In this document: piece by piece, positions 43,247-54,449 of the stretch
How positions within the stretch are numbered: the first letter of the stretch is position 1
How the letters are laid out: each line of letters starts with the position of its first letter
Origin: an uncultured Flavobacteriaceae bacterium
GTDB taxonomy: Bacteria > Bacteroidota > Bacteroidia > Flavobacteriales > Flavobacteriaceae
Length of the DNA stretch: 64,000 bases
Direction of reading: 5' to 3'
Assembly: GCA_947494715.1 (NCBI GenBank)
Contig: CANLWG010000016.1
Span: 1-64,000 of the forward strand
Translations under genes and position numbers: made by a program
The notes under the pieces: generated by a model
Database searches by the model: none
Told to the model about the DNA's origin: nothing
The model's input: the letters and a program-made list of their open reading frames with translations, nothing else

Positions 43247-43271
43247 AAGCCTTCCACTTTCAGGAAGGCTT
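43247..43271 (-). terminator. Rho-independent terminator after eno
   Basis: AAGCCTTCC (43247-43255) pairs perfectly with GGAAGGCTT (43263-43271) across a 7-base loop. On the minus strand it is followed by TTTCTTT. It begins 23 bp after the enolase stop codon. Confidence 0.88.
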
Positions 43272-43294
43272 CCTATAGGTTAACAAAAGGTAAT

Positions 43295-44602
<1,308 letters not shown>

Positions 44603-44697
44603 TTAGGATTGATTTTGAAAATGCAAAGATACGAAACGGTGCCCTTATCCTAAGGTTTTGAGGTGCAATATTCTATATGAAATAACGATTATTTAAT

Positions 44698-45819
44698 CTA
44701 AACCGTTTGCTGTGATGTCTTCTTGATTATCTCAAAAAAATTATCAAAAAGATAGTCGGCATCATGAGGTCCAGGACTTGCTTCCGGATGGTATTGTACG
44801 GAGAATACATCCTTGTTCTTCATTCGTATTCCCGCTACGGTTTGATCATTAAGATGTACATGGGTAATTTCCAGCTTTGGATTGTTTTCGGTCTCTTCCC
44901 TATTGATGGCAAACCCATGGTTTTGAGAGGTAATCTCTCCTTTTCCGGTAACCAGGTTTAGGATGGGGTGGTTAATTCCCCGATGCCCATTGTGCATCTT
45001 ATAAGTAGATACCCCATTGGCCAGGGCAATGACCTGATGACCTAAACATATACCGAAGAGTGGTTTGTCCGTTTTAATGATTTCCTTTGCCGTTGCTATG
45101 GCTTCTGTTAAAGGCTCCGGATCCCCAGGTCCATTGGATATAAAATAAGCGTCGGGATTCCATTCAGCCATCTCCTCAAATGAGGTGTTATAAGGAAATA
45201 CTTTTATATAGGCATCTCGTTTTGCCAAGTTCCTAAGGATGTTCTTCTTTATGCCAATATCCAATGCGGATATCCTATAGCTGGCATTCTCATCCCCGTA
45301 ATAGTAGGCTTCCTTAGCGGAAACTCTAGAGGCCAACTCCAAACCTTCCATACTGGGTACCTTGGCCAACTTACTTTTGAGGACTTCCAAATTTTCGACA
45401 TCCGTAGAAATCACGGCATTCATAGCACCATTGTCCCTGATGTAGCTGACCAATGCCCTCGTATCCACATCCGAAATTGCGAATAAGTTACTCTTGTCCA
45501 AGAACTCCTTTAAACCCATATCCGCATCGGGTCTGGAATATTCGTAACTGAAATTTTTACAGATAAGACCAGCTATCTTTACCGTATCGGATTCCACTTC
45601 TTCGTTATGTGCCCCATAATTTCCAATATGGGCGTTGGTCATGACCATGAGCTGTCCAAAATAGGAAGGGTCCGTAAATATTTCCTGATATCCCGTCATA
45701 CCCGTGTTGAAGCATACTTCACCAAAAGCCGTACCTTCCTTATCACCAACTGCCTTTCCGTGGAAAATGGTTCCATCTGCCAATACCAATAATGCCTTTT
45801 TTCTGGATGTGTACTTCAT
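44698..45819 (-). CDS. carA: Carbamoyl-phosphate synthase small subunit
   Basis: The 373-residue glutaminase subunit of carbamoyl-phosphate synthase releases ammonia from glutamine for pyrimidine and arginine synthesis. The class I amidotransferase site shows LFGICLGHQVIALA with the nucleophilic Cys, and QYHPEASPGPHDADY with the His-Glu pair. The N-terminal CPSase domain has the usual NTGMTGYQEIFTDPSY. carB is not in the window. The gene follows the ribosomal operon terminator and precedes eno, a neighbourhood common in flavobacteria. Confidence 0.97.
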   Translation of the reverse strand: MKYTSRKKALLVLADGTIFHGKAVGDKEGTAFGEVCFNTGMTGYQEIFTDPSYFGQLMVMTNAHIGNYGAHNEEVESDTVKIAGLICKNFSYEYSRPDADMGLKEFLDKSNLFAISDVDTRALVSYIRDNGAMNAVISTDVENLEVLKSKLAKVPSMEGLELASRVSAKEAYYYGDENASYRISALDIGIKKNILRNLAKRDAYIKVFPYNTSFEEMAEWNPDAYFISNGPGDPEPLTEAIATAKEIIKTDKPLFGICLGHQVIALANGVSTYKMHNGHRGINHPILNLVTGKGEITSQNHGFAINREETENNPKLEITHVHLNDQTVAGIRMKNKDVFSVQYHPEASPGPHDADYLFDNFFEIIKKTSQQTV

Positions 45820-45857
45820 AAGTGTTGCTCTATTTTTGTTTCACAAATAAACACAAA

Positions 45858-45887
45858 AAAAGGATAAACTATAAAGTCTATCCTTTT
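45858..45887 (-). terminator. Rho-independent terminator of the ribosomal operon
   Basis: AAAAGGATA (45858-45866) pairs perfectly with TATCCTTTT (45879-45887) across a 12-base loop. On the minus strand the hairpin is followed by TTTGTGTTT. It lies 25 bp after the rplQ stop and ends the rplC-rplQ transcript before carA. Confidence 0.88.
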
Positions 45888-45912
45888 GTAAATATTAAAA
45901 AATACTAACATT

Positions 45913-46452
45913 TTACTCTTCAGAATCATCCGCTTTAACGTCAACGTCAGCTACTTCTATTGATTCTACGTTACTTTCTGCCACAGCCACAGGTGGTGTT
46001 TCCGATTTACTTCCCCCACCTCTTCTACTTCTACGTGTGGATTTCTTTTTCGGTTTGCCGGCATTGTAAAGCTCGTTGAAGTCTACCAACTCTATCATGG
46101 CCATATCAGCATTATCGCCCAGACGGTTGCCCAGTTTTATAATTCTTGTATATCCTCCTGGCCTATCGCCAACTTTTTCCGAGACCGCATCAAAAAGCTC
46201 GGTAACCGCATATTTGTCTCTAAGGTTCCTAAAAGCAACACGTCTATTGTGCGTGCCCTTTTCCGCTGTTTGATTGTTCTCCGCCTTGGATTTGGTAATC
46301 AATGGTTCTATAAACTGTTTTAAGGCCTTGGCCTTGGCCACCGTGGTATTTATTCTTTTGTGTTCAATTAGGGAACAGGCCATATTTGCCAGCATGGCTT
46401 TTCTATGGGCAGCTTTTCGTCCTAAATGATTGAACTTTTTACCGTGTCTCAT
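45913..46452 (-). CDS. rplQ: 50S ribosomal protein bL17 with C-terminal extension
   Basis: This bL17 has 179 residues. The first 120 or so are the standard protein ([20 protein letters not shown]), which packs near the peptide exit tunnel. After that comes a basic stretch ([15 protein letters not shown]) and an acidic tail rich in Asp, Glu and Val, about 50 residues beyond the E. coli length of 127. Such tails occur in other Bacteroidota. It is the last gene of the ribosomal run, 57 bp after rpoA, and precedes the terminator. Confidence 0.97.
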   Translation of the reverse strand: MRHGKKFNHLGRKAAHRKAMLANMACSLIEHKRINTTVAKAKALKQFIEPLITKSKAENNQTAEKGTHNRRVAFRNLRDKYAVTELFDAVSEKVGDRPGGYTRIIKLGNRLGDNADMAMIELVDFNELYNAGKPKKKSTRRSRRGGGSKSETPPVAVAESNVESIEVADVDVKADDSEE

Positions 46453-46509
46453 TTTTGTTTTCTATTTTCTTCCTTATCCGGGGCTCTCCCTTCCAACAGA
46501 AGCAAATTA

Positions 46510-47502
46510 TTAATCTTTGTCCAACTTATATTTCGATAGGTCCATCCCAAAACTTAGACCTTTGTTGATAACAAGTTCCTCCAATTCGGTCAGGGACTTT
46601 TTACCGAAGTTTCTAAACTTCATCAAGTCGTTTTTGTTAAAGGATACCAAATCCCCAAGTGTATCTACCTCGGCAGCTTTCAAACAGTTCAAAGCACGTA
46701 CGGATAGGTCCATATCCACTAATTTTGTCTTAAGCAATTGCCTCATATGCAAGGATTCCTCATCATAGGTTTCCGTTTGTGCAATTTCATCGGCCTCCAG
46801 GGTAATGCGCTCATCGGAGAACAACATGAAGTGATGTATCAAGACCTTGGCCCCTTCGGTCAAAGCATCCTTGGGATGAATGGAACCATCCGTTTCGATC
46901 TCGAATACCAATTTTTCATAATCGGTCTTCTGCTCTACACGAAAATTCTCAATGCTATATTTTACATTCTTTATTGGGGTGAAGATAGAATCTACCGCAA
47001 TAGTACCCAGTGGTGTTCCTGACTTTTTGTTTTCCTCGGCGGGTACATAGCCCCTTCCTTTATCAATGGTGATTTCCATATTGATGCTCACTTTGGCATC
47101 CATATTGCAAATGACCAAATCCGGATTCAGTACCTGATACCCTGAGATAAACTTTTGGAAGTCCCCAGCGGTCATTTGGTCCTTACCACTTACGGATATG
47201 GAAACGGTTTCCGCTTCGGAATCCTCTATTTGCTTTTTAAACCGAACCTGTTTCAGGTTCAGGATAATTTCCGTAACATCTTCTACAACACCCGGAATTA
47301 CGGAAAACTCATGTTCTACCTTATCGATCCTTACCGATGTGATGGCGTGTCCTTCCAAAGAAGAAAGCAATACCCTTCTTAATGCGTTCCCAACTGTTAA
47401 TCCATAACCAGGCTCCAAAGGGCGAAATTCGAATTTGCCCTCGAAGTCCGAGGAATCGATCATTATTACTTTATCGGGTTTCTGAAAATTAAATAATGCC
47501 AT
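46510..47502 (-). CDS. rpoA: RNA polymerase alpha subunit
   Basis: The 330-residue alpha subunit has the N-terminal assembly domain (about 1-235, with [20 protein letters not shown]) and the C-terminal DNA-binding domain (about 255-325, with [20 protein letters not shown] and [19 protein letters not shown]). Two copies scaffold beta and beta-prime, and the C-terminal domain contacts promoter UP elements and activators. It sits between rpsD and rplQ, 18 bp after rpsD, as in the alpha operon of most bacteria. Confidence 0.98.
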   Translation of the reverse strand: MALFNFQKPDKVIMIDSSDFEGKFEFRPLEPGYGLTVGNALRRVLLSSLEGHAITSVRIDKVEHEFSVIPGVVEDVTEIILNLKQVRFKKQIEDSEAETVSISVSGKDQMTAGDFQKFISGYQVLNPDLVICNMDAKVSINMEITIDKGRGYVPAEENKKSGTPLGTIAVDSIFTPIKNVKYSIENFRVEQKTDYEKLVFEIETDGSIHPKDALTEGAKVLIHHFMLFSDERITLEADEIAQTETYDEESLHMRQLLKTKLVDMDLSVRALNCLKAAEVDTLGDLVSFNKNDLMKFRNFGKKSLTELEELVINKGLSFGMDLSKYKLDKD

Positions 47503-47520
47503 AATTGGATCAGTGTTGAT

Positions 47521-48126
47521 TTATTTAGAGTATAACTCGACTATTAATTGTTCCTTGATATTTTCTGGAATCTGCAAACGTTCAGGGATAGAAACAAAAG
47601 TACCCTCCTTTTTTTCAGTATTCCATGTTATCCATTCATATACACTGCTATTGGCCGCTAATGCATCCTGTATAGTTTGCAAGGACTTGGATTTTTCCCT
47701 TACACCAACAACATCTCCAGGTCGTAGGGAGTATGATGGTATATTTACCAACTCTCCGTTTACGGTTATGTGCCTGTGGGAAACCAATTGTCTGGCCCCA
47801 CTTCTTGATGTGGAAATACCCATTCTGTATACCACGTTATCCAAACGGGACTCACACAATTGTAATAATACTTCACCGGCAACGCCTTCCTTGCGTTTCG
47901 CTTTTGCAAAAAGATTACGAAACTGTTTTTCCAAAATACCGTAGGTATACTTGGCTTTTTGCTTCTCCATTAATTGGACTGCATATTCCGACTTTTTTCC
48001 GCGGCGTCTGTTTTGTCCATGTTGTCCCGGAGGATAATTTTTCTTCTCAAAAGACTTGTCGTCTCCAAAAATCGCTTCTCCGAACTTTCGGGCGATTTTA
48101 CTTTTTGGTCCTGTGTATCTTGCCAT
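47521..48126 (-). CDS. rpsD: 30S ribosomal protein uS4 (zinc-free form)
   Basis: The 201-residue uS4 nucleates assembly of the 30S body and in many bacteria regulates the alpha operon. The S4 RNA-binding domain is at about 90-155 ([36 protein letters not shown]). The N-terminal region ([20 protein letters not shown]) lacks the cysteine cluster that binds zinc in the C+ form. Gene order rpsM-rpsK-rpsD-rpoA-rplQ is canonical. The 88-bp gap after rpsK is the widest within this stretch and could hold a regulatory leader. Confidence 0.98.
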   Translation of the reverse strand: MARYTGPKSKIARKFGEAIFGDDKSFEKKNYPPGQHGQNRRRGKKSEYAVQLMEKQKAKYTYGILEKQFRNLFAKAKRKEGVAGEVLLQLCESRLDNVVYRMGISTSRSGARQLVSHRHITVNGELVNIPSYSLRPGDVVGVREKSKSLQTIQDALAANSSVYEWITWNTEKKEGTFVSIPERLQIPENIKEQLIVELYSK

Positions 48127-48214
48127 TTTCCTATAGTTTGAAGTGCGATTATGAATTAAGGCTTATCCTTCGATAATCATTAGGTACACTCCTGTGAAAT
48201 AATATATGTGTTAT

Positions 48215-48607
48215 TTAAACTCTTCTTCTTTTGGGAGGTCTACATCCGTTGTGGGGCATAGGGGTAACATCAATGATTTCGGTTACCTCGATACCGGAAT
48301 TATGGATAGTCCGTATTGCCGATTCCCTACCGTTGCCCGGACCCTTAACAAAGACCTTAACCTTTCTAAGGCCTGCTTCATGAGCGATCTTTGCACAATC
48401 CTCGGCAGCGACCTGTGCCGCATATGGTGTATTTTTCTTGGAACCCCTGAAGCCCAACTTACCCGCTGAGGACCATGAGATTACATCGCCCTTCTTATTG
48501 GTCAACGAAATTATGATATTGTTAAAAGAGGCAGTGATATGGGCCTCCCCCACCGAGTCCACGATAACCTTGCGTTTTTTTGCCGCCTTTGTACTTGCCT
48601 TTGCCAT
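48215..48607 (-). CDS. rpsK: 30S ribosomal protein uS11
   Basis: The 130-residue uS11 binds the platform of the 30S subunit near the mRNA exit. The core is canonical: [40 protein letters not shown], and the terminal [15 protein letters not shown]. The short lysine/alanine-rich N terminus ([18 protein letters not shown]) is usual in flavobacteria. The neighbouring anti-Shine-Dalgarno region of the ribosome is not used much in this group, and no such sequence precedes this gene. It lies 47 bp behind rpsM. Confidence 0.98.
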   Translation of the reverse strand: MAKASTKAAKKRKVIVDSVGEAHITASFNNIIISLTNKKGDVISWSSAGKLGFRGSKKNTPYAAQVAAEDCAKIAHEAGLRKVKVFVKGPGNGRESAIRTIHNSGIEVTEIIDVTPMPHNGCRPPKRRRV

Positions 48608-48654
48608 TTTCTTTTCGTGTTTAGTATTAAGCTATTATACTATATACCAATTTG

Positions 48655-49029
48655 TTATTTCGTTGCCTTTTTCTTGTTGGCAACAGTTTTTCTTTTTCCT
48701 TTACGGGTCCTGGAATTGTTCTTTGTTCTTTGTCCTCTTAAAGGTAGTCCTGATCTATGGCGTATACCCCTATAGCAACCGATATCCATTAAACGTTTAA
48801 TGTTCAATTGGGTCTCGGAACGCAGTTCGCCTTCTATGGTATAGGATGAAACGGCTTCCCGGATTCGACCAATTTCGTCATCGTTCCAGTCAGATACCTT
48901 GGTATCCTCGCTTACTTGGGCCTTTTCCAAAATTTCTTGGGCCCTACTTTTTCCAATACCAAAAATATAGGTCAGGGCTATTACACCTCTTTTCTGTTTT
49001 GGTATATCTATACCTGCAATTCTTGCCAT
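48655..49029 (-). CDS. rpsM: 30S ribosomal protein uS13
   Basis: The 124-residue uS13 forms part of the 30S head and contacts the P-site tRNA and uL5 in bridge B1b. [20 protein letters not shown] at the start, [20 protein letters not shown] in the middle and [20 protein letters not shown] at the basic tail are characteristic. It immediately follows rpmJ (2 bp gap), and rpsK comes next. Confidence 0.98.
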   Translation of the reverse strand: MARIAGIDIPKQKRGVIALTYIFGIGKSRAQEILEKAQVSEDTKVSDWNDDEIGRIREAVSSYTIEGELRSETQLNIKRLMDIGCYRGIRHRSGLPLRGQRTKNNSRTRKGKRKTVANKKKATK

Positions 49030-49031
49030 AA

Positions 49032-49148
49032 CTATCCTTGTCTTTGTTTAAATCTAGGATTCTTTTTGTTGATTACGTACAACCGTCCTTTTCTACGAAC
49101 GATTTTACACTCGGCACTTCTTTTTTTTATCGATGCTCTTACTTTCAT
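49032..49148 (-). CDS. rpmJ: 50S ribosomal protein bL36 (zinc-free form)
   Basis: This 38-codon gene was found by translating the gap between infA and rpsM. It encodes [20 protein letters not shown], then [18 protein letters not shown] and a TAG. The length and ends match bL36 exactly. Of the four zinc ligands of the C+ form (Cys11, Cys14, Cys27, His33) only Cys14 remains; the others are Ser, Asn and Phe. The ribbon cannot bind zinc, which makes this the C- type. The position between infA and rpsM is standard. Confidence 0.95.
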   Translation of the reverse strand: MKVRASIKKRSAECKIVRRKGRLYVINKKNPRFKQRQG

Positions 49149-49157
49149 GTCTCCAAC

Positions 49158-49373
49158 TTAATATCTATATGTAATTCTAGCTTTGGTAAGGTCATAAGGA
49201 CTCATCTCCAACTTCACCTTGTCCCCTGGAAGCAATTTGATATAGTGCATACGCATTTTCCCGGAGATATGGGCGGTAACTACATGACCATTTTCCAACT
49301 CTACCCGAAACATTGCATTGGACAATGCTTCTATTATGCTACCATCTTGTTCTATAGGTGCTTGCTTAGCCAT
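49158..49373 (-). CDS. infA: Translation initiation factor IF-1
   Basis: The 71-residue IF-1 is a single OB-fold protein ([50 protein letters not shown]). It binds the A site of the 30S subunit during initiation together with IF-2 and IF-3. The length and the conserved surface are normal. It lies only 3 bp after secY and 9 bp before rpmJ, inside the spc-alpha run. Confidence 0.98.
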   Translation of the reverse strand: MAKQAPIEQDGSIIEALSNAMFRVELENGHVVTAHISGKMRMHYIKLLPGDKVKLEMSPYDLTKARITYRY

Positions 49374-49376
49374 AAA

Positions 49377-50720
49377 CTATGCTACTTTTCTATTTTTTCC
49401 AGTTTTCATTAATCCATCATAATGTCTGTTCAGCAAATACGCATTTACTTGTTGAACAGTATCAATGGCGACTCCTACCATAATTAGCAGAGAGGTACCA
49501 CCATAGAACAGTGCCCATCCTGCCTGGACATCCATTAGTTTTACCACAACGGCAGGTAGAACCGCCAACAAGGCCAAGAATATTGAACCTGGAAGCGTTA
49601 TGAGGGACATGATTTTATCCAAAAAATCGGCCGTTTCCTTACCAGGCCGAATCCCTGGAATAAACCCTCCACTTCTTTTAAGGTCATCGGCCATTTTGTT
49701 GGTAGGTACGGTAATCGCCGTATAGAAAAACGTAAATATTACGATGAGAACCCCGAACAAAATATTGTACGCCAAACCGAATATGTCACTGAACTGTACC
49801 TCCATCCATTGCCCAAAGGCCGTCTCGTTAAACGTTTTCCCCAATAATCCAGGGGCGAACATTATGGCTTGGGCGAAAATAATAGGCATAACGCCCGATG
49901 CATTTAGCTTTAATGGGATATATTGTCTTGATCCCATTACATTCTTCTCATAACCGCCCGTTGCGGACCTTCTCGCATACTGTACCGGAATACGCCTTGT
50001 GGCCATTACCAAAAGTACACTGGCCAGGATGACCAGGAACCAAATAATAACCTCGATCAAAATGAACATTAAGCCTCCGGTATTATTTGTAGTCCTGGAG
50101 AAGAACTCTTGCACAAAGGACTGGGGCATTGTTGCTATAATTCCAATCATAATCAACAGGGAAATACCATTTCCGATACCCTTGTCCGTAATTTTTTCAC
50201 CCAACCACATGGCAAAGACACAACCCGTTACCAAAATAATTACGGCAGGAATCATAAAATTAAGACCCTTTCCTAAAAGGAAAGCACTGTCCCTTACCCC
50301 AAAAGCTTCCAAACCGTATAAATATGCCGGTGCCTGTACGATACAGATTCCGATAGTCAACCATCTTGTAATCTGGTTTTTGGTCTTTCTACCACTTTCG
50401 CCCTCCTTATCCAGTTTTTGAAGATAGGGTATGGCGATTCCCATTAATTGAACCACAATAGAGGCCGAAATGTAGGGCATAATCCCTAATGCAAAAATCG
50501 ATGCATTTGCAAATGCTCCTCCTGTAAAGGCGTTCAACAAACCGAAAATACCTTGATCCGTACTGGAAGCCAATTCGGCAAGTTGTGATGAATCAATACC
50601 AGGAAGAACAATTTGGCAACCAAATCGGTATACCAACAGAAGACCCAAGGTAATCAAGATACGATTCCTGAGCTCCTCTATTTTCCAAATATTGGATATG
50701 GTTTCAAAAAATTTCTTCAT
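49377..50720 (-). CDS. secY: Preprotein translocase subunit SecY
   Basis: The 447-residue SecY is the channel of the general secretion translocon. It has ten membrane helices. The first is followed by the plug segment region (GIDSSQLAELASSTDQGIFG), and MPYISASIVVQLMG and later RRIPVQYARRS are typical loops. SecY lets unfolded exported proteins cross the inner membrane with SecE, SecG and SecA, encoded elsewhere. It is embedded between rplO (11 bp) and infA (3 bp) as in the spc operon of most bacteria. Confidence 0.98.
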   Translation of the reverse strand: MKKFFETISNIWKIEELRNRILITLGLLLVYRFGCQIVLPGIDSSQLAELASSTDQGIFGLLNAFTGGAFANASIFALGIMPYISASIVVQLMGIAIPYLQKLDKEGESGRKTKNQITRWLTIGICIVQAPAYLYGLEAFGVRDSAFLLGKGLNFMIPAVIILVTGCVFAMWLGEKITDKGIGNGISLLIMIGIIATMPQSFVQEFFSRTTNNTGGLMFILIEVIIWFLVILASVLLVMATRRIPVQYARRSATGGYEKNVMGSRQYIPLKLNASGVMPIIFAQAIMFAPGLLGKTFNETAFGQWMEVQFSDIFGLAYNILFGVLIVIFTFFYTAITVPTNKMADDLKRSGGFIPGIRPGKETADFLDKIMSLITLPGSIFLALLAVLPAVVVKLMDVQAGWALFYGGTSLLIMVGVAIDTVQQVNAYLLNRHYDGLMKTGKNRKVA

Positions 50721-50731
50721 AATATTCTTCC

Positions 50732-51184
50732 TTATAAACTTATTGCCTCTCCGCCGGCAGCCTCTATCGCCGCTTTGGCACTGGCAGTAAATTTATGAAC
50801 GGAAACTTTAAGGGAGGCTTTTAACTCACCACCCCCAAGGATTTTGACCAAATCATTTTTACGGGCCAATCTATTTTCAATCAACGTATCTATAGTAATT
50901 GTATCCTTTATTACTTTTTTATCTACCAACTCTTGTAAGGTATCCAGATTTATGCCCTTGTATTCCTTCCTATTGATATTGGTAAAACCAAACTTGGGAA
51001 CACGTCTTTGCAATGGCATTTGTCCTCCTTCAAAACCTATCTTCTTGGAATATCCAGATCTTGACTTTGCACCTTTATGGCCTCTAGTAGCTGTACCCCC
51101 TTTTCCGGAACCTTGGCCCCTTCCTACTCTTTTCCCTTCTTTATGGACAGCACCTTTGGCTGGTTTTAGATTACTTAAATTCAT
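50732..51184 (-). CDS. rplO: 50S ribosomal protein uL15
   Basis: The 150-residue uL15 binds 23S rRNA late in large-subunit assembly. The Gly- and Lys-rich N-terminal extension (MNLSNLKPAKGAVHKEGKRV, GRGQGSGKGGTATRGHKGAK) threads into the rRNA core, and the globular C-terminal half contains LGGGELKASLKVSVHKFTAS. It lies 11 bp after rpmD and directly precedes secY. Confidence 0.98.
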   Translation of the reverse strand: MNLSNLKPAKGAVHKEGKRVGRGQGSGKGGTATRGHKGAKSRSGYSKKIGFEGGQMPLQRRVPKFGFTNINRKEYKGINLDTLQELVDKKVIKDTITIDTLIENRLARKNDLVKILGGGELKASLKVSVHKFTASAKAAIEAAGGEAISL

Positions 51185-51195
51185 GATCCTTTATG

Positions 51196-51375
51196 TTAAG
51201 CTCCTTCGGTAGAAACCAAATGTTTTACTTTATTTATCATACCTAGGATATTAGGCGTGTCTTCATGCTCCACTACCTGCCCTATTTTTCGCAGGCCAAG
51301 CGCCTTCAAAGTCCTTTTTTGATCTTGTGGCCGCTTGATGCTACTCCTAACCTGTTTTACTTTAATCTTTGCCAT
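51196..51375 (-). CDS. rpmD: 50S ribosomal protein uL30
   Basis: This 59-residue gene was found by translating the space between rpsE and rplO. It encodes [20 protein letters not shown], then [20 protein letters not shown] and [19 protein letters not shown]. The KVKQVRSxI start and the [20 protein letters not shown] core are diagnostic of uL30, and the length is normal for bacteria. It lies 12 bp after rpsE and 11 bp before rplO, in the standard spc order. Confidence 0.95.
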   Translation of the reverse strand: MAKIKVKQVRSSIKRPQDQKRTLKALGLRKIGQVVEHEDTPNILGMINKVKHLVSTEGA

Positions 51376-51387
51376 TATCCTTATCTA

Positions 51388-51912
51388 TTATCCTTTAAAT
51401 ACCTTTTCCAAGGAAATACCTCTTTGTCTTGCAACTGTCCTTGCGTCCCTAAGTTGCAGCAACGCATCAAAAGTTGCCTTTACAACGTTATGTGGATTGG
51501 ACGACCCTTGGGATTTTGACAATACATCCTGTACACCTACGGATTCCAACACCGCCCTTACGGCTCCACCTGCAATTACCCCAGTACCATGGGATGCCGG
51601 CTGTATGTAAACCCGTGCCCCGCCATATTTTCCTTTTTGCTCATGGGGAAGTGTACCTTTATTCAAAGGAATACGAATCAGGTTCTTCTTTGCATCTTCG
51701 ATGGCTTTAGCAATGGCAGTAGCTACTTCCTTGGACTTACCTAAACCATGTCCCACAACACCATTTTCATCACCAACAACAACTATTGCGGAAAAGCCAA
51801 AAGCCCTTCCTCCCTTGGTTACCTTGGTTACCCTTTGGACGCCGACCAATCTATCCTTTAATTCTAAACCTCCCGGCTTAACGGTCTCAACGTTTTTGTA
51901 TTTCTGGTACAT
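51388..51912 (-). CDS. rpsE: 30S ribosomal protein uS5
   Basis: The 174-residue uS5 combines a double-stranded RNA-binding-like N domain ([40 protein letters not shown]) with a C-terminal S5 domain ([20 protein letters not shown]). It shapes the mRNA entry site and translation fidelity. The length is close to that of E. coli (167). It overlaps nothing and lies 8 bp after rplR. Confidence 0.98.
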   Translation of the reverse strand: MYQKYKNVETVKPGGLELKDRLVGVQRVTKVTKGGRAFGFSAIVVVGDENGVVGHGLGKSKEVATAIAKAIEDAKKNLIRIPLNKGTLPHEQKGKYGGARVYIQPASHGTGVIAGGAVRAVLESVGVQDVLSKSQGSSNPHNVVKATFDALLQLRDARTVARQRGISLEKVFKG

Positions 51913-51920
51913 ACCTAAAT

Positions 51921-52277
51921 TTAAAATTTTAGTCCTGCTTCCCTGGCACCTTCGGCCAAAGCTTTTACCCTTCCATGATAAAGGTTTCCACCCCTATCGA
52001 AGGCAACTTTTTCTATACCCGCCTTAGAACACTTTTCAGCAATGGCCTTACCGACCAAGGTAGCTACTTCCTTTTTTGTTCCTTTTGCCTTGGCCAGATC
52101 CTTATCTCGAGAAGAAGCTGCAACCAAGGTCTCACCTTTCCTATCGTCTATGACTTGAACGTAAATTTCGCTATTACTTCTAAAGACGGATAACCGGGGT
52201 CTTTCGGCAGTTCCGGAGGATACTTTGCGTATTCTCTTTCTTATCCTATACTTTCTTTCAATCTTTGATAATGCCAT
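51921..52277 (-). CDS. rplR: 50S ribosomal protein uL18
   Basis: The 118-residue uL18 carries 5S rRNA into the central protuberance. The basic N terminus ([20 protein letters not shown]) is followed by [20 protein letters not shown] and the C-terminal [20 protein letters not shown], which are conserved in the family. The size matches E. coli uL18 (117). It lies 11 bp after rplF and 8 bp before rpsE. Confidence 0.98.
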   Translation of the reverse strand: MALSKIERKYRIRKRIRKVSSGTAERPRLSVFRSNSEIYVQVIDDRKGETLVAASSRDKDLAKAKGTKKEVATLVGKAIAEKCSKAGIEKVAFDRGGNLYHGRVKALAEGAREAGLKF

Positions 52278-52288
52278 TACTTGTATTA

Positions 52289-52831
52289 TTAAGCTGATTT
52301 ACCTGCTTTTCTTCTTAATTGCTCACCAACAAATTTGATTCCCTTCCCTTTGTAAGGTTCCGGCTTACGGAAAGATCGAATTTTGGCCGCTATCTGTCCC
52401 ACCAACTGTTTATCGTGGGAAGTTAATTTTATGATCGGATTTTTCCCTTTCTCGGAAGCAGTCTCTACTTTCACTTCAGGTGCCAGGTTCATAACAATAT
52501 TATGGGAGAATCCTAAGGCAAGATCTAACTTCTGTCCCTGATTGGACGCCCTGTATCCCACTCCTACCAACTCCAATTCCTTGGTCCATCCTTTGGAAAC
52601 ACCCTCTACCATATTTCTGACAAGGGATCTGTACAATCCATGCTTAGCCTTGTGCTCCTTGGAATCCGAAGGTCTTGTAACCCATATCTGGCTATCCTCA
52701 ACCTTTATTGATACTCCGGAATACTCCTGCGTCAACTCTCCAAGTTTACCTTTTACCGTAACCACATTGTCATTTACCTCAACGGTTACTCCTTCAGGGA
52801 TCGCTACTGGGTTATTACCTATTCTAGACAT
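52289..52831 (-). CDS. rplF: 50S ribosomal protein uL6
   Basis: The 180-residue uL6 is built of two similar alpha/beta domains. It sits near the sarcin-ricin loop and factor-binding site. [20 protein letters not shown] and [13 protein letters not shown] mark the first domain, and [20 protein letters not shown] ends the second, which binds rRNA. It lies 22 bp after rpsH. Confidence 0.98.
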   Translation of the reverse strand: MSRIGNNPVAIPEGVTVEVNDNVVTVKGKLGELTQEYSGVSIKVEDSQIWVTRPSDSKEHKAKHGLYRSLVRNMVEGVSKGWTKELELVGVGYRASNQGQKLDLALGFSHNIVMNLAPEVKVETASEKGKNPIIKLTSHDKQLVGQIAAKIRSFRKPEPYKGKGIKFVGEQLRRKAGKSA

Positions 52832-52853
52832 CTTTTACTTCTTTACTATACTA

Positions 52854-53252
52854 TTAATATACGTAGCACAAAACTTCTCCCCCTACGTTGTCATTTTTGG
52901 CTTGTTTGCTGGTCATTACCCCATGTGAGGTAGATACTATGGCAATTCCCAAACCATTAAGGACGCGAGGTAAATCTTCAGAACCCGCATATTTTCGTAA
53001 TCCGGGCTTACTTACACGTTGAATTTTCTTGATGACCGGTTCCTTGGTCACTTTATCATATTTCAGGGCTATCTTAATTATGCCCTGTACTTCATTATCC
53101 TCAAACTTGTAACTTAAGATATACCCTTGGTCAAAGAGTATCTTGGTTATTTCCTTTTTAAGGTTGGATGCGGGTATTTCAACTACACGATGCCCGGCCC
53201 TACTGGCATTCCTGACCCTTGTTAAATAATCTGCTATAGTATCTGTAACCAT
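52854..53252 (-). CDS. rpsH: 30S ribosomal protein uS8
   Basis: The 132-residue uS8 binds the central domain of 16S rRNA and, in E. coli, represses the spc operon by binding its own mRNA. Landmarks are MVTDTIADYLTRVRNASRAG at the start, VSKPGLRKYAGSEDLPRVLN in the middle and GIAIVSTSHGVMTSKQAKND near the end. Whether translational feedback exists here cannot be told. The gap to rpsN is 44 bp. Confidence 0.98.
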   Translation of the reverse strand: MVTDTIADYLTRVRNASRAGHRVVEIPASNLKKEITKILFDQGYILSYKFEDNEVQGIIKIALKYDKVTKEPVIKKIQRVSKPGLRKYAGSEDLPRVLNGLGIAIVSTSHGVMTSKQAKNDNVGGEVLCYVY

Positions 53253-53296
53253 TTCTCTTTATTAAGAATATCTGTATTCAGAATTATAAAATTAAA

Positions 53297-53566
53297 CTAC
53301 CAACTGGCTTTTTTGACCCCTGGAATCAATCCTTTGTTGGCCATCTCCCTGAACATTACCCTGGAAATCCCAAAAGTACGCATATACCCCTTGGGCCTTC
53401 CTGTTAATTTACAACGATTGTGCATACGCACTGGCGAGGCATTCCTTGGCAACTTTTGCAAAGCTTCATAATCTCCGGCCTCCTTTAAGGCCTTGCGTTT
53501 TTCAGCATATTTAGCTACCGTTCTTGCCCTTTTCCTTTCACGGGCCTTCATTGATTCTTTAGCCAT
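53297..53566 (-). CDS. rpsN: 30S ribosomal protein uS14 (zinc-free long form)
   Basis: This uS14 has 89 residues, the long form without zinc ligands. It starts [20 protein letters not shown] and ends [20 protein letters not shown] followed by KASW. The short C+ form (about 61 residues, two CxxC pairs) is not present, and only one cysteine ([11 protein letters not shown]) remains. It binds the 30S head. One base separates it from the end of rplE. Confidence 0.98.
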   Translation of the reverse strand: MAKESMKARERKRARTVAKYAEKRKALKEAGDYEALQKLPRNASPVRMHNRCKLTGRPKGYMRTFGISRVMFREMANKGLIPGVKKASW

Positions 53567-53567
53567 A

Positions 53568-54119
53568 CTAGTTCTTTTTAAAGGGTAATCCCAATTCCGT
53601 TAACAATGATTTTGCTTCCTTATCTGTATCAGCGGAGGTTACAAAGGTGATGTCCATCCCATTGATCCTGTTAATCTTATCAATGTTGATTTCCGGAAAA
53701 ATAATTTGTTCCGTAACACCCAAGTTATAATTTCCCCGTCCGTCGAAACCGGTAGCCCTAATACCTTGAAAATCCCTTACCCTGGGCAAAGCCGTAGTAA
53801 CGAGTCTATCCAAAAATTCATACATGCGCTCACCACGAAGTGTAACCTTGGCACCAATTGGCATTCCTTTTCGCAACTTAAAGGCAGCTACATCCTTTTT
53901 AGAAATCGTGGCAACCGCTTTTTGACCGGTGATAATGCCAAGCTCTTCAACGGCATGATCTATCAACTTTTTATCTGCAACGGCGGCACCGACTCCCCTA
54001 CTTACCACGATCTTCTTCAACTTCGGCACTTCCATCACATTCTTGTAACTGAATTCCTGCTTCAACGCATCTATGATTCGCTCGTTGTATTCTTTCTTTA
54101 ACCTTGCTACGTAAGCCAT
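53568..54119 (-). CDS. rplE: 50S ribosomal protein uL5
   Basis: The 183-residue uL5 binds 5S rRNA and forms the intersubunit bridge B1b with uS13. [55 protein letters not shown] and [20 protein letters not shown] are typical. It follows rplX with a 2-bp gap and precedes rpsN, the usual spc order. Confidence 0.98.
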   Translation of the reverse strand: MAYVARLKKEYNERIIDALKQEFSYKNVMEVPKLKKIVVSRGVGAAVADKKLIDHAVEELGIITGQKAVATISKKDVAAFKLRKGMPIGAKVTLRGERMYEFLDRLVTTALPRVRDFQGIRATGFDGRGNYNLGVTEQIIFPEINIDKINRINGMDITFVTSADTDKEAKSLLTELGLPFKKN

Positions 54120-54121
54120 AA

Positions 54122-54436
54122 CTAAATTACTTCATTCGATTTTTTGGAAACTCGTACTTTCTTTTCATCCCTAATCTCAAATCCGACCCTAGTCGTTTCT
54201 CCCGACTTGGCATCGATCAATGACAGATTGGAAATATGAATAGGCGCCTCCTTTTTGACAATACCTCCCTGTGGATTTTTAGCACTAGGCTTTTCATGTT
54301 TGGAAACCATATTGGCACCTTCCACGATTGCCTTGTTTTTCTTAATATCCACACTTAAAATCTTGCCTTCGGTTCCTTTATGGTCACCGGCAACGATCCG
54401 CACGGTATCTCCTGTCCTTATTTTTAACTTTCTCAT
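54122..54436 (-). CDS. rplX: 50S ribosomal protein uL24
   Basis: The protein has 104 residues from [20 protein letters not shown]. The frame is open to an ATG 42 bases earlier, inside the end of rplN, but that would add residues no uL24 has. The KOW motif ([20 protein letters not shown]) starts at residue 9. It is one of the first proteins to bind 23S rRNA during assembly and sits at the tunnel exit. It precedes rplE by 2 bp. Confidence 0.97.
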   Translation of the reverse strand: MRKLKIRTGDTVRIVAGDHKGTEGKILSVDIKKNKAIVEGANMVSKHEKPSAKNPQGGIVKKEAPIHISNLSLIDAKSGETTRVGFEIRDEKKVRVSKKSNEVI

Positions 54437-54449
54437 CTCCAATACAATA

